From Coleofasciculaceae cyanobacterium (GTDB taxonomy: Bacteria > Cyanobacteriota > Cyanobacteriia > Cyanobacteriales > Xenococcaceae), in assembly GCA_036703275.1 (NCBI GenBank), contig DATNPK010000098.1, positions 62,001-126,000 on the forward strand: a stretch of 64,000 nucleotides of DNA, given 5' to 3'. Under the pieces are notes generated by a model. The model worked only from the letters and a program-made list of their open reading frames with translations, was not told the DNA's origin and searched no databases. The translations under genes and the position numbers were made by a program. Positions 26,990-36,435 of this stretch are shown here, one piece after another. Every line of letters begins with the position of its first letter. Within the stretch, counting starts at the first letter, position 1.

Positions 26990-27421
26990 ATGTCTAAACA
27001 ATTATTATCTTTAAGTATTGTGGCAAGCATCTTGATTCCTAACATTGTTTTAGCCGAACAGGTAGTTGTGCAGCAGGGAAGCACCAATGCTACAGCCATA
27101 GGCAACCATAACTTTGCTGCTAGCAGTGTTGAGCAGTCCGCAACTCAAAACCAGTCTGCTAACCCCAATGCCTATATTAACGAGCAAGGACAGACTGTTG
27201 TTCAACAGGGACAAAGTAGTGCTGCTGCTGTTGGTCAAGACAATGTAGTAATCAGTGAGATTGAGCAAAATAGCGTACAAAATCAATCTGGCAACTATGG
27301 CGATCCTAACAATCAGCAAGCAATACAAAATGCCACCGATAATGCAGCAGCAATCGGCCAGCAGAACACTATTATCAACACTACTGGACAATATAACCTA
27401 CAAAATCAGTGGAGCTATTAG
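26990..27421 (+). CDS. secreted curlin-repeat-like protein
   Basis: 143 residues. A signal peptide covers 1-22 (cut after IVLA). The mature protein is three imperfect repeats of roughly 33-42 residues starting near 24, 68 and 109. Each has the pattern VxQQGxxxAAAxGxxN, then about 8 hydrophobic/polar residues and QxxxQNQ. Regular Gln, Asn, Gly and Ala spacing of this kind is that of curlin (CsgA/CsgB) repeats, which form cross-beta amyloid fibres on cell surfaces. No csgG, csgE or csgF gene is adjacent. Divergent from nrtP. Function as an adhesion or biofilm fibre is inferred. Confidence 0.7.
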   Translation: MSKQLLSLSIVASILIPNIVLAEQVVVQQGSTNATAIGNHNFAASSVEQSATQNQSANPNAYINEQGQTVVQQGQSSAAAVGQDNVVISEIEQNSVQNQSGNYGDPNNQQAIQNATDNAAAIGQQNTIINTTGQYNLQNQWSY

Positions 27422-27550
27422 TATTAGATCGAGAAAGGCAACAGGGACAAGTTCAGGGGAGATAATTTAACTGTTGTATGAGTCTATGAATAAGCCACTA
27501 GCTTACCCTTCGATTCTCAACCCAGGTTTTAACCTAAAAAAAGCCTCAAC

Positions 27551-28393
27551 TCAAGTTGAAATGTTGGCATAGGCAGTACTTTCTGGGTTAGATGCTTCTT
27601 GGCGATCGCCTATATTCTCGATATATACGTTCATCTTGTTTAATTGCACAGCACCGAATACCGTAGCAAAAGCTACGTCTGCTGCATCTCTACCTGTAGC
27701 AATACGCACTAATCCGTCGGTAGGTGCCAGACGAGTAGCATCAAAAAGATACCATTGATTTCCTAAATAGGCTTCAAAACAGGCAGGAAAATCGGGTGGC
27801 TTTAGCTGCCAGGCATAAGCTGATACAAATCTAGCCGGGATAGTTAAGGCACGACAAAAAGCAATTCCTAAGTGGGCAAAATCTCGACAAACACCTGCTC
27901 TCTCAGTCGCCGTATCGTAAGCTGAAGTATGGGAATCGCTGCTGCCAGAGATATAGTCTATCTTATATTGTAAATCCAATCGCAGATCGCTTCCACCCGA
28001 TTATAACCAGGCTGACAATTGCCAAATTCATCTTGTGCTAGCTTCATCAGGCGATCGCTTTGACAATAGCGCCATGGATATAAATAAGGAACAACATCTA
28101 AAGGTAGTTCTGCCGGAGATTTTTCTTCTATGGTATTAATCTGATCGGCATGATACTTTGATTCCACTATTGCCTGATAAGCAATTGCCAACTTTCCTTC
28201 TGGTGCAATCAAGCGAAAGTAGCTGTTTTTCCTGTCTTGGTCAATAAATTCTTCTCTTTCACACTCAGGTGGTAATCTCAAGACTGTGATCTAAAATTCG
28301 CTGATATTCATTTTCGATAGCACAGATATTGAAGATAAAAGTACTATCGCTGGAAAGATCGTAGTCTAATTGGCAGCCAAGCTTAAACTTCAT
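27551..28393 (-). pseudogene. transglutaminase-like protein gene broken by two compensating frameshifts
   Basis: Reading from ATG 28393 (MKFKLGCQLDYDLSS) the frame hits a stop near 28270. The protein continues in the +1 frame (CEREEFIDQDRKNSYFRLIAPE, to AICDWIYN) until about 27960, then returns to the first frame (YISGSSDSHTSAYDTATERAGVCRDFAHLG) up to 27551. All three pieces together match the bacterial transglutaminase-like (TGc) family of about 280 residues. Cys of GVCRDFAH and Asp of LFDATR remain, but the catalytic His of the family motif DFHAxFEAYLG is Pro here (DFPACFEAYLG). Both faults point to decay; sequencing errors could explain the frameshifts but not the lost His. Confidence 0.7.
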
Positions 28394-28466
28394 TATGGTT
28401 AACTCAGAAAAAATTACATAAATTGGTAGAGGTTAGGCATACATAACCCCTACATGAGAATAGCTA

Positions 28467-30116
28467 TCACATTACGAATACCTGTGCTTCGTATTCAGGT
28501 AAATCGATCACAATCTGACCATCACCCGCTTCAATGTCGTAGTTGCCAGTCCATTCATGCCAAGTTCCATCAGCAGGAAAATTAGGAACTGCATAACCGC
28601 CCAGATATTGATCGGAGAAGTTAGCTACAACCACTACGCGAGAACCTTCACCATTCCAACGAGTATAGGCAATTACCTTCGCTTCTGGATCTTCATAGAA
28701 GAAATCAATATTTTCTGTATACAAAGCATGATTTCCTTTACGTAGGTTGATTAAACCCTTATAGTGAGCAAACAGATACTGGTTGTTGTCTGCTGCCAAT
28801 AGTGTCCAATCAATTTTACAGGCTTCTTGATTCAAAGGCTGATATTCGCCAAATTCTTCACCCATCCAGACCATGGGAATCCCCACTGCGGTCATCAATA
28901 AAATCGCGCCTAACTTGACTCGCTTAAAGGCAGCTTCTCCGAAAAGATCACGCTTAGCTAACTCTACCATTACTCGTTCGTGGTCGTGATTAGTAATGTA
29001 GTTAACTACGTTAGTCGTACCCATAAAGCCTTGACGTTTACAGTCAATTACATTTTTGAGTTCTTCAGGTTCATAGCGATCGCCACATATATGTTCGACT
29101 ACGGTATGGTAAAAACTATCGTGCCAGCAGCTATCCATTGGCCCTTCTAGGTTGGTGATCGCTGGATTTTCAGGAATATGTTCGGCAATATTGATAAATG
29201 GTTTGACTCCGCCATCTTTTTTGGCGCGATCGACAATCCAGTGCATAAAGTCGTAGTTATCAATTTGTCTGGCTGCGTCGTAGCGAATACCGTCGATATG
29301 ATATTCTTTAACCCAAAAATCCACGGTATCACCCACGAATTTCCAAGCAGGTTTAACCTCTAGGTTCTCATCATATTTTTCGTAGTTAAATTCTGGACCC
29401 CAGCTGTTATCTGGATCGGTTGGGTCATGATGAAACCAATAATCATGGTCAATTTGGGTTAAGGGACAATCAGTGTTGGCGTGATTATAAATCCCATCCA
29501 TAATTACCCGAATGCCTTTACCATGACATTCATCAATTAAATGCTTTAGTTCATAGGTTGTACCATAATTGGACTCAGCGGCATAAAAATGTTGTGGACT
29601 GTATCCCCAGCTATAAGTCCCAGGGTTTTCCTTGACGGGCATCACTTCAATGGCGTTGATACCTAAATCTAATAGATAGTCAAGCTTATCAATGACGTGC
29701 TGATATTTTCCTCGCGCTTTAGAATCGTCTTCTCCACCTGAAAAGTCACCAACGTGTAGTTCGTAAATAACTAACTCATGGTCTGGGGGTAGTGGTTTCT
29801 CGTCGTGCATCCAAACATAAGTATCGACAATTGGTTCTCCGTCTTTGATGGTTATCGTGCCATTTTGACTTTTTGGGGCAATATTAACAGCACAGGGATC
29901 GACTATTTCTACCCATTCGTCTGGTTCTAAAAACCAACTCAAAGAACGAACGCGAAATTTATACTCATGTTCCCCGTCTTCTAGTTCAATCTTAGTTCTA
30001 AAATAACCGTCGTCACCTTTCTCCATTGGTACAGGTTGCCAATCGGTAAAAGAACCAGTAACAGCAGCCTCCTTGTTATAAGGAGCGAATAACTTAAATT
30101 CTGTTAGACTTGCCAT
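28467..30116 (-). CDS. GH13 alpha-amylase-family enzyme with CBM48 (branching-enzyme-like)
   Basis: 549 residues from ATG 30116; the open frame extends 25 codons upstream through a hydrophobic stretch that I judge to be untranslated. An N-terminal CBM48 domain (FKLFAPYNKEAAVTGSFTDW, GEHEYKFRV) is followed by the GH13 barrel: GINAIEVMPV, VIMDGIYNHA, GIRYDAARQIDNYDFMHW (nucleophile Asp), INIAEHIPE (acid Glu) and VNYITNHDHERV (third Asp). The enzyme should act on alpha-1,4/1,6 glucans. Its size is below that of GlgB, so a branching or trehalose-releasing specificity cannot be fixed from sequence. Confidence 0.85.
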   Translation of the reverse strand: MASLTEFKLFAPYNKEAAVTGSFTDWQPVPMEKGDDGYFRTKIELEDGEHEYKFRVRSLSWFLEPDEWVEIVDPCAVNIAPKSQNGTITIKDGEPIVDTYVWMHDEKPLPPDHELVIYELHVGDFSGGEDDSKARGKYQHVIDKLDYLLDLGINAIEVMPVKENPGTYSWGYSPQHFYAAESNYGTTYELKHLIDECHGKGIRVIMDGIYNHANTDCPLTQIDHDYWFHHDPTDPDNSWGPEFNYEKYDENLEVKPAWKFVGDTVDFWVKEYHIDGIRYDAARQIDNYDFMHWIVDRAKKDGGVKPFINIAEHIPENPAITNLEGPMDSCWHDSFYHTVVEHICGDRYEPEELKNVIDCKRQGFMGTTNVVNYITNHDHERVMVELAKRDLFGEAAFKRVKLGAILLMTAVGIPMVWMGEEFGEYQPLNQEACKIDWTLLAADNNQYLFAHYKGLINLRKGNHALYTENIDFFYEDPEAKVIAYTRWNGEGSRVVVVANFSDQYLGGYAVPNFPADGTWHEWTGNYDIEAGDGQIVIDLPEYEAQVFVM

Positions 30117-30533
30117 TTTCAAAATTGCTAAAAATACTAAAAATATCCAGGTTAATGTTGCAAGTATATTTAGTGTGACAAGTGAAAACATCTATCGTCG
30201 GGATGAGCCAAGCTTTTGTGTCAAGAGAACTAAACATTTATTAATAACTCGACAGTTTGTATTTAGATTGATTATTTTGGGTTGTCATTTGATTAAAATA
30301 ATTTTTTTGAGCAAGCTTGATGAAGCAAAAACGGGAACAAATTAGCTAACCTTTTTTAGATTTAACAGCAAAGATGAGTAGCAGCGCATCAACTTTAATC
30401 AGCGAGCGCCTAAATACTCAATATTTTCATTTGACTATTAATATTTGCTGTTAAATCAATCTTATGATAGATGTAAAAAACGACTTAAGATAGATATATT
30501 GAGAGAAAGTTTATTGTAAAAGGATTAATTTAA
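30117..30533. other. intergenic region between GH13 gene and csbD-like gene
   Basis: 417 bases between divergent genes, AT-rich. It should hold both promoters. A ribosome-binding site for the csbD-like gene (AAAGGA) ends near 30523. Nothing else seen. Confidence 0.5.
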
Positions 30534-30716
30534 ATGAGTGTTGAAGATAGAATTAATGCTACTGCTAAAAATATCCAAGGCAAAGTACAAGAAGTAGTCG
30601 GAGAAGTAACAGGAAATCCTCAAGATCGGGTAGAAGGTAAGGAAAAGCAGACTGAAGCTCAGGTTCAGCACAGTGTTGAAAACGCTAAGGATGATATCAA
30701 AAAAATGATCGACTAA
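30534..30716 (+). CDS. CsbD-family stress protein
   Basis: 60 residues. MSVEDRINATAKNIQGKVQE, VVGEVTGNPQDRVEGKEKQ and a C-terminal helix define the CsbD family: small, highly charged, mostly helical proteins that are often induced by stress. AAAGGA lies about 10 bases ahead of the ATG. A strong terminator follows, so it is a single-gene transcript. Molecular role unknown. Confidence 0.9.
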   Translation: MSVEDRINATAKNIQGKVQEVVGEVTGNPQDRVEGKEKQTEAQVQHSVENAKDDIKKMID

Positions 30717-30747
30717 TTTGCTGATACTAATACTTAAGAAAATATTT

Positions 30748-30780
30748 AATACGGGGTCTAGCATTGCTAGACCCCGTATT
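30748..30780. terminator. strong hairpin terminator after csbD-like gene
   Basis: A perfect 15-bp stem (AATACGGGGTCTAGC with its complement) and an ATT loop lie about 30 bases past the csbD stop. It is AT at the base and can work on either strand. Confidence 0.8.
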
Positions 30781-30876
30781 ATTTCCCATAATTTATTTCT
30801 CTAGATACACGCCTAATTTCAGCTAAAAATATAAGCTTTTAATTTATAATCCAGCTTTAAAAATATATTTTTCAAT

Positions 30877-32001
30877 ATGAATGAATCTGAAGAATTTACC
30901 ATCGGCGTAGAAGAGGAATATCAAATAATCGATCCGCAAACCAGAGAACTTTGTGGTAAAGCCGAGCAGATAATTAGTTATGTTAGAGAGAATTTAGCTC
31001 TAGAAAACAAAGACATTATCCAGCCAGAAATGCACCGTTCCCAGGTAGAAATTGCCACAGTGGTATGTCAATCTCTATCAGATGTGCGTCAAGAATTGAC
31101 TCGCTGTCGTCAAGCAGTAATTGAGGCTGCTGAAGTCTCAGGTAAAGCGATCGCCGCCGCGGGGACTCATCCTTTTTCTGACTGGCGCGAGCAAGAAATA
31201 ACTCCAAAACCTCGCTATCAAAACTTAGAAGCAGAATTTAAACAGTTAATTCGCGAGCTAGTTATTTTTGGTAATCATGTTCATATTGGTATGAGTGATC
31301 GCGCGATCGCACTACAGGTAATTAATCGTGTTCGTGTTTGGCTACCCGTATTACTCGCACTTTCGGCTAATTCTCCCTTTTGGTTGGGTCAAGTAACAGA
31401 TTATGCCAGCTATCGTACAGAAATGTGGACACGGTTACCAATGACAGGTGCACCACAAATTTTTGCAGACGAGCAAGAATATCAGACTTTGATTGATGAT
31501 TTGATCTCTGCTGGTGCAATCAAAGATCCTACTAATATTTATTGGGATATTCGCTTATCAGACAAGTTCCCTACCATTGAATTTCGCGTCACCGATATCT
31601 GTCTGACTGTAGAAGAGGCAGTGACCATTACAGGTTTAGTTCGTGCCTTAGTCTGGACTGGTTATCAAGAGGTAATTAATAATGTTCCTTTAAATCAAGT
31701 ACGTCCTGAATTGTTACAGGCTGCTCAATGGTGTGCAGCGCGTTATGGCTTAACAGATAATTTAATTGATGTTATCGGCAAAATTCCCCTTCCTGCTCAA
31801 GACTTAGTTGAGAAATTTCTCAACTATTTGCGTCCAGGTTTAGAAAAGTTTGGTGATTGGGAGCTTATTTCTACTTCGGTACAAAAAATTCTCGACCAGG
31901 GTAATGGTGCGCAACGTCAGCTAGCCATATATCAAAAAAATCAAAACTTGGTTGAGGTAGTTGATTATCTTGTCGAACAAACGAAACTATTTAATATTTA
32001 A
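30877..32001 (+). CDS. YbdK-type carboxylate-amine ligase (glutamate-cysteine ligase 2 family)
   Basis: 374 residues. FTIGVEEEYQIIDPQTREL opens the GCS2-type fold, HRSQVEIAT near 49 and IFGNHVHIGMSDRA near 128 are active-site stretches, and DIRLSDKFPTIEFRVTD lies near 225. E. coli YbdK has weak glutamate-cysteine ligase activity; in cyanobacteria the true substrates are not settled. Ends 16 bases before the convergent receiver gene. Confidence 0.88.
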   Translation: MNESEEFTIGVEEEYQIIDPQTRELCGKAEQIISYVRENLALENKDIIQPEMHRSQVEIATVVCQSLSDVRQELTRCRQAVIEAAEVSGKAIAAAGTHPFSDWREQEITPKPRYQNLEAEFKQLIRELVIFGNHVHIGMSDRAIALQVINRVRVWLPVLLALSANSPFWLGQVTDYASYRTEMWTRLPMTGAPQIFADEQEYQTLIDDLISAGAIKDPTNIYWDIRLSDKFPTIEFRVTDICLTVEEAVTITGLVRALVWTGYQEVINNVPLNQVRPELLQAAQWCAARYGLTDNLIDVIGKIPLPAQDLVEKFLNYLRPGLEKFGDWELISTSVQKILDQGNGAQRQLAIYQKNQNLVEVVDYLVEQTKLFNI

Positions 32002-32017
32002 CGTTTAACATCAAAGA

Positions 32018-32467
32018 TTAAACTTTAAGATTTCGTTTTGATCTTAATTGTTGGTCACGAGGTAAATGCTGATAAATTTTAGTTTCTAAATCATCAATCA
32101 AATAAGGCTTGCATAAATAATCATTACAGCCTAATGACAAAGCGCGCTCTTGGTCTTGTTTTTTTGCCAAGCCAGAAATTGCAATAATTGGCATATCTTG
32201 AGTTAACACATTTTGTCTTAGCTGGCTGGCTAACTCGAAACCGCTAATCTCTGGTAGTACTAAATCTAAGAGAACCAGATCGATTTCATATTTAGTTGCC
32301 AAATTAAAAGCAGTTTTGCCGTCCCTGGCTGTAATAAAGTCAAATTTGAAAAATATAAGTGCATGAGAAATAAATAGCAAGTTGTCAATGTCATCTTCCA
32401 CAGCCAAAATCATCGGAACTTTAGAATCTGCTGCTTGGATTTTCTGACGACGAGGTTCTACATTCAT
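32018..32467 (-). CDS. single-domain response regulator (CheY-like receiver)
   Basis: 149 residues from ATG 32467; an alternative TTG lies 27 bases upstream. One receiver domain only: acidic pair AVEDDIDN near 22-29, phosphoacceptor Asp68 in LVLLDLVLPE, Ser98 in IAISGLA and Lys120 in YLCKPY. The C-terminus is short and basic, with no output domain. It probably passes a phosphate to or from a hybrid histidine kinase elsewhere. No kinase is adjacent. Confidence 0.9.
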   Translation of the reverse strand: MNVEPRRQKIQAADSKVPMILAVEDDIDNLLFISHALIFFKFDFITARDGKTAFNLATKYEIDLVLLDLVLPEISGFELASQLRQNVLTQDMPIIAISGLAKKQDQERALSLGCNDYLCKPYLIDDLETKIYQHLPRDQQLRSKRNLKV

Positions 32468-32958
32468 TATTAATTTGCACGACACATATAGCAAAGATGT
32501 GATTATTTAGCGGATAAGATGCACTTAAGCTCAACAGCCGATTTTACTTTGCAATCAGCAATTTCCAATTATCAATAACTCTACTGAAGAGGCATTAACC
32601 TTGACTAACATAAGTATTAGCTGCTTTTATGTTTACTATCTTGCCTGAAAATTTATAGAATTATAAGTCAATGGTTTCTTTGTTTCAAAGTATATCCTGC
32701 ACCAATCAAAAATTAGGTAATTTTACACAAAATTTTTCTCTTTATTCAGTATAAATGGTTTGAAAAAATACTGTGCCAATCTTAGCTATCTGCTAAAAGC
32801 CTGGTATTACTATAGCTTCAACACTAATAGTAATTAGTCCAAAATGCCAAAAATTTTCCTGAATAACCAAAATTCAGACTATGCTAAAAAATATCTGACA
32901 ACTTTACAAATCTTGATATTTTATCGAGGCAAGACTGCCCTCAAAACCGACCATTATC
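32468..32958. other. intergenic region ahead of carotenoid oxygenase
   Basis: 491 bases between divergent genes, AT-rich with no coding signal on either strand. It should hold both promoters. Confidence 0.5.
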
Positions 32959-34443
32959 ATGACTAACACGATTACTCAACAAGCAAATACTCAACCATAC
33001 AAGATCGAAGAATGGAAAAGAGGTTACGATTCTCAACCCAATGAATACGAATATGAAATTACCGAAATTGAAGGAGAAATACCGGTCCAATTGTCTGGGA
33101 CACTGTTTCGTAATGGGCCTGGTTTATTAGACATTGGCGGCTCGGCAATTCATCATCCTTTTGATGGAGATGGCATGATTAGTGCGTTTTCGCTCAAAGA
33201 TGGTAAGGCATATTATCGCAATCGCTTTGTGCAAACCGAGTCTTACGTTAAAGAAAACGAAGCAAAAAAAATTCTCTATCGGGGAGTGTTTGGGACTCAG
33301 AAGCCTGGCGGTTTATTCAACAATATTTTTGACCTCAAGCTAAAAAATATTGCAAATACGGGGGTCATTTATTGGGGAGGCAAACTACTGGCTCTTTGGG
33401 AAGCAGCTGAACCTCACCGCTTAGATCCGCGAACTTTGGAAACGATAGGTATTGAATACCTTGACGGTGTTTTAGAACCAGGTGATGCTTTTGCAGCTCA
33501 TCCTTGGGTAGATCCTAGTTGCGTAATGGATGATGGCGCACCATGTTTAGTCAACTTTCGCATAGATCCAGGATTATCAAGTAAAATAACCCTGTTTGAA
33601 TTTGCTCCTGATGGTAAATTACTGCGTCGCCATTCCCACAGTATTCCTGGGTTTTCTTTTATTCACGATTTTATCATTACGCCTCATTACGCCATCTTTT
33701 TCCAGAATCCTGTTAGCTTTAATCCCCTACCCTTTTTGCTGGGAATGCGTGGTGCTGGGGAATGTGTTGAGTTTCAGCCAGATAAACCAACCACTGTAGT
33801 CTTAATTCCTCGCGATCCTAATAATCGAGAGGTCAAAACCTTTAGCGTAGAATCGGGCTTTGTGTTTCATCATGCCAATGCTTTTGAGCAAGATAACCAA
33901 GTTTGTATCGATTCAATTGCCTATCAGACTTTGCCTCAAGTACAACCCCAGTCTAACTATAAAGAAGTTGATTTCGACAGTCTCGATCCAGGACAGCTAT
34001 GGCGATTTACCCTCAATCTGGATAATAGTACTGTTGAGCGCCAGATGATCGAAAGTCGTTGCTGCGAATTTCCGACCCATAATCCTGGTAAAGTTGGTCG
34101 ACAATATCGCTACTTATACATAGGTGCTATACCCAGTGATACAGGACATAATGCGCCATTACAGGCAATTTTGAAATTAGACCTAGATACAGGAGAACGT
34201 CAGATACATTCTTTTGCCCCCAGTGGTTATGTTAGCGAACCCATTTTCGTACCCAAGCCCAACGCTGAAGCAGAAGATGCAGGCTGGGTCTTAACTTTGG
34301 TTTATGACGGCAGCAAACACCGTTCTACGCTAGCAATTTTAGATGGCGAAAATTTAGCAGGAAAAGCGATCGCCTTACTACATCTCAAACATCATATTCC
34401 CTATGGTTTACACGGTAGCTGGTGTGACGAAGTGTTTATTTAA
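32959..34443 (+). CDS. carotenoid/apocarotenoid oxygenase (RPE65/CCD family)
   Basis: 494 residues. These non-heme iron enzymes cleave carotenoids, apocarotenoids or stilbenes into aldehydes such as retinal. The seven-bladed propeller carries the iron-binding His residues in AAHPWVDP, SFIHDFIIT, VFHHANAFE and the final YGLHGSWCDE; GTLFRNGPGLLDIGG and HHPFDGDGMISAFSL near the N-terminus are typical. Length and pattern resemble Synechocystis apocarotenoid 15,15'-oxygenase as I recall it, so retinal formation from apocarotenals is likely but not proven. No carotenoid genes are adjacent. Confidence 0.9.
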   Translation: MTNTITQQANTQPYKIEEWKRGYDSQPNEYEYEITEIEGEIPVQLSGTLFRNGPGLLDIGGSAIHHPFDGDGMISAFSLKDGKAYYRNRFVQTESYVKENEAKKILYRGVFGTQKPGGLFNNIFDLKLKNIANTGVIYWGGKLLALWEAAEPHRLDPRTLETIGIEYLDGVLEPGDAFAAHPWVDPSCVMDDGAPCLVNFRIDPGLSSKITLFEFAPDGKLLRRHSHSIPGFSFIHDFIITPHYAIFFQNPVSFNPLPFLLGMRGAGECVEFQPDKPTTVVLIPRDPNNREVKTFSVESGFVFHHANAFEQDNQVCIDSIAYQTLPQVQPQSNYKEVDFDSLDPGQLWRFTLNLDNSTVERQMIESRCCEFPTHNPGKVGRQYRYLYIGAIPSDTGHNAPLQAILKLDLDTGERQIHSFAPSGYVSEPIFVPKPNAEAEDAGWVLTLVYDGSKHRSTLAILDGENLAGKAIALLHLKHHIPYGLHGSWCDEVFI

Positions 34444-34488
34444 AATTAACGGTAGGAATAAGGCAGTGCCTTGCCCATACACGATCTG

Positions 34489-35163
34489 CTACTCCCGCAA
34501 AACATAGCCGACACCCCGTAATGTTTGGATCAGGCGGGGTTCTTGCTGTTGCTCTAGCTTGAGGCGTAGATAGCGAACATAGACTTCAATAATATTAGAG
34601 TCGCCCATAAAGTCATAACCCCAGACTCGCTCTAAAATTTGGTCGCGAGTTAATACCTGGCGGGGATGAGATAATAGATACTCTAAAAGATCGAATTCTT
34701 TGGCGGTTAATTCAATCGAACGCTGTCCCCGAAATACTTCGCGAGTAGAACGATTGAGGGTCAGATCGCTAAATTGCAGCAGGTCTATTTCTGACTCGTG
34801 ATCACGACGTAAATTGGCTCTTACTCTCGCCAGGAGTTCTTCAATACTAAAGGGTTTGATCACATAATCATCGGCACCAGCGTCTAAGCCTACAACGCGA
34901 TCGCTTACTTCATCTTTAGCAGTGAGCAAAATAATTGGTACTTTATCCCCTGTCTGCCGCAGACGACGACAAATTTCTGGTCCCGATATTCCAGGTAACA
35001 TCCAATCAAGCAGAATCAAATCTGGTTGAATCTCTCGGGCAGAAGATAATCCAGTAAAGCCATCTAGTGCATGAGTAACCTTATATTGTTCAAACTCTAG
35101 TTCAATCTTGATGAACTGAGCTAGCTTAACCTCATCTTCTACCACTAAAATATGTGATGTCAT
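34489..35163 (-). CDS. OmpR/PhoB-family response regulator
   Basis: 224 residues: receiver domain 1-120 with VVEDEVKLA, phosphoacceptor Asp in LILLDWMLPG, Thr in ILLTAKDEV and Lys in YVIKPFS, then a winged-helix DNA-binding domain (about 130-224, ELTAKEFDLLEYLLSHPRQV, VWGYDFMGDSNIIEVYVRYL, TLRGVGYVLRE). It lies 24 bases downstream of a potassium channel gene on the same strand, so the two probably share a transcript. No sensor kinase is adjacent. Target genes unknown. Confidence 0.92.
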   Translation of the reverse strand: MTSHILVVEDEVKLAQFIKIELEFEQYKVTHALDGFTGLSSAREIQPDLILLDWMLPGISGPEICRRLRQTGDKVPIILLTAKDEVSDRVVGLDAGADDYVIKPFSIEELLARVRANLRRDHESEIDLLQFSDLTLNRSTREVFRGQRSIELTAKEFDLLEYLLSHPRQVLTRDQILERVWGYDFMGDSNIIEVYVRYLRLKLEQQQEPRLIQTLRGVGYVLRE

Positions 35164-35187
35164 AACCTATCAGCAATTAGTAATTAG

Positions 35188-36258
35188 TTACTTATTCTTC
35201 GGTAATCTCAGTGCATTATTAGAATTGATTGGCCCCAAAATCTTGTTAAGCGTGCGCAATTGCTCTGCTGTCCCCATACAAATAAAGGCATCTCGCTCTA
35301 AGATTTCCGTTTCTCCCGTTGGTCCTGCGATCAGATTGCCATCAAAACGACGAATTGCTAAGACTAAAGCTCCTGATTGCGATCGCAATTGTGCTTCTCT
35401 TAAAGTTTTGCCGACATAGGGACAGTCCTGAGAATCGATTAAAAATTCTTCGAGATAGTAAGAACGGTTGCCCCCTGTAATGATACCATCAACAAAATCC
35501 ATTACCTGAGGTCTTAAGGCTGCCGCTGCTAGTCTTTTTCCGCCAGTGATATAGGGTGAAACCACTGCATCAGCCCCGGCACGCTGAAGCTTTTGTACGG
35601 CTTCTTCGTTGCTAGCGCGAGCGATCGCTCTGATTCGAGGGTTAAGAGTTTTGGCTGACAAAACTGTATAAAGATTTTGCGCATCTGAGGGTAAAGCCGT
35701 TACTAAGCAAATTGCTCGATCGATCTTGGCACGCAGCAAAGATTCATCCAGGGTAGCATCTCCCAGAATTACGGTATATCCAATCTGCTTAATTTCTTCT
35801 ACCTCTTCAAGATTGTCATCAATGATAATAAAGGGAATGCCCTCAGCAAAAAATTCGCGGGCGACATGACGACCTGTACGCCCAAAACCACATACTATGT
35901 AATGTTGATCTAAAGATTCAATCAAACTCTTCTCCTGTCTTAGTTTGATTCCTTCCTGAAAATACCCTTGAATTAGGGCTTCTGTAAAACGATTAACTAT
36001 ATAACCAATGGTCAGCAAACCCATTAAGATTAAGGCAACGGTAAATAATCGTCCCCTCTCTCCCAGCGGTCTCACCTCAGAAAACCCGACCGTAGACAAG
36101 GTAATCACGGTCATGTACGCTGATTCAGAAAAAGACCATTTCTCGACCTGCCAATACCAAAGAGTACCGACTAGTACAATAATGACTAATACTACACCAC
36201 CCGTGACTAATTCCTTGCGTAAACGACCATACTTTTCTTTAAAAGTGTAATTATTCAT
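35188..36258 (-). CDS. potassium-channel protein with TrkA-N/TrkA-C (RCK) domains
   Basis: 356 residues. Two membrane helices (about 15-35 and 72-92) flank a pore loop (VITLSTVGFSEVRPL). An RCK/TrkA-N domain follows (about 115-235; GFGRTGRHVAREFFAEG is the nucleotide-binding glycine motif), and a TrkA-C domain ends it. The architecture is that of MthK-type ligand-gated K+ channels. The selectivity filter reads TVGFSE rather than TVGYGD, so ion selectivity may differ. It leads a two-gene unit with a response regulator. Confidence 0.88.
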   Translation of the reverse strand: MNNYTFKEKYGRLRKELVTGGVVLVIIVLVGTLWYWQVEKWSFSESAYMTVITLSTVGFSEVRPLGERGRLFTVALILMGLLTIGYIVNRFTEALIQGYFQEGIKLRQEKSLIESLDQHYIVCGFGRTGRHVAREFFAEGIPFIIIDDNLEEVEEIKQIGYTVILGDATLDESLLRAKIDRAICLVTALPSDAQNLYTVLSAKTLNPRIRAIARASNEEAVQKLQRAGADAVVSPYITGGKRLAAAALRPQVMDFVDGIITGGNRSYYLEEFLIDSQDCPYVGKTLREAQLRSQSGALVLAIRRFDGNLIAGPTGETEILERDAFICMGTAEQLRTLNKILGPINSNNALRLPKNK

Positions 36259-36435
36259 TCAAATATACATTTATATATTCAAAATTCGGTGCTGACTTTG
36301 ACAACAGTTTTACCTAAAATTAATTACATTTAAGATTAAGTCTGGTTTAAAACCAAATAATCCCAGCAATATCGAATGACAACTGTCATTTTAAATGTAT
36401 TTGCCGAAGATATAAATTTTACTTAGGAGAAACCT

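Noticed and set aside
27050-27391. Reverse frame opposite the curlin-like gene
   Set aside because: A shadow created by the repetitive codons of the plus-strand gene.
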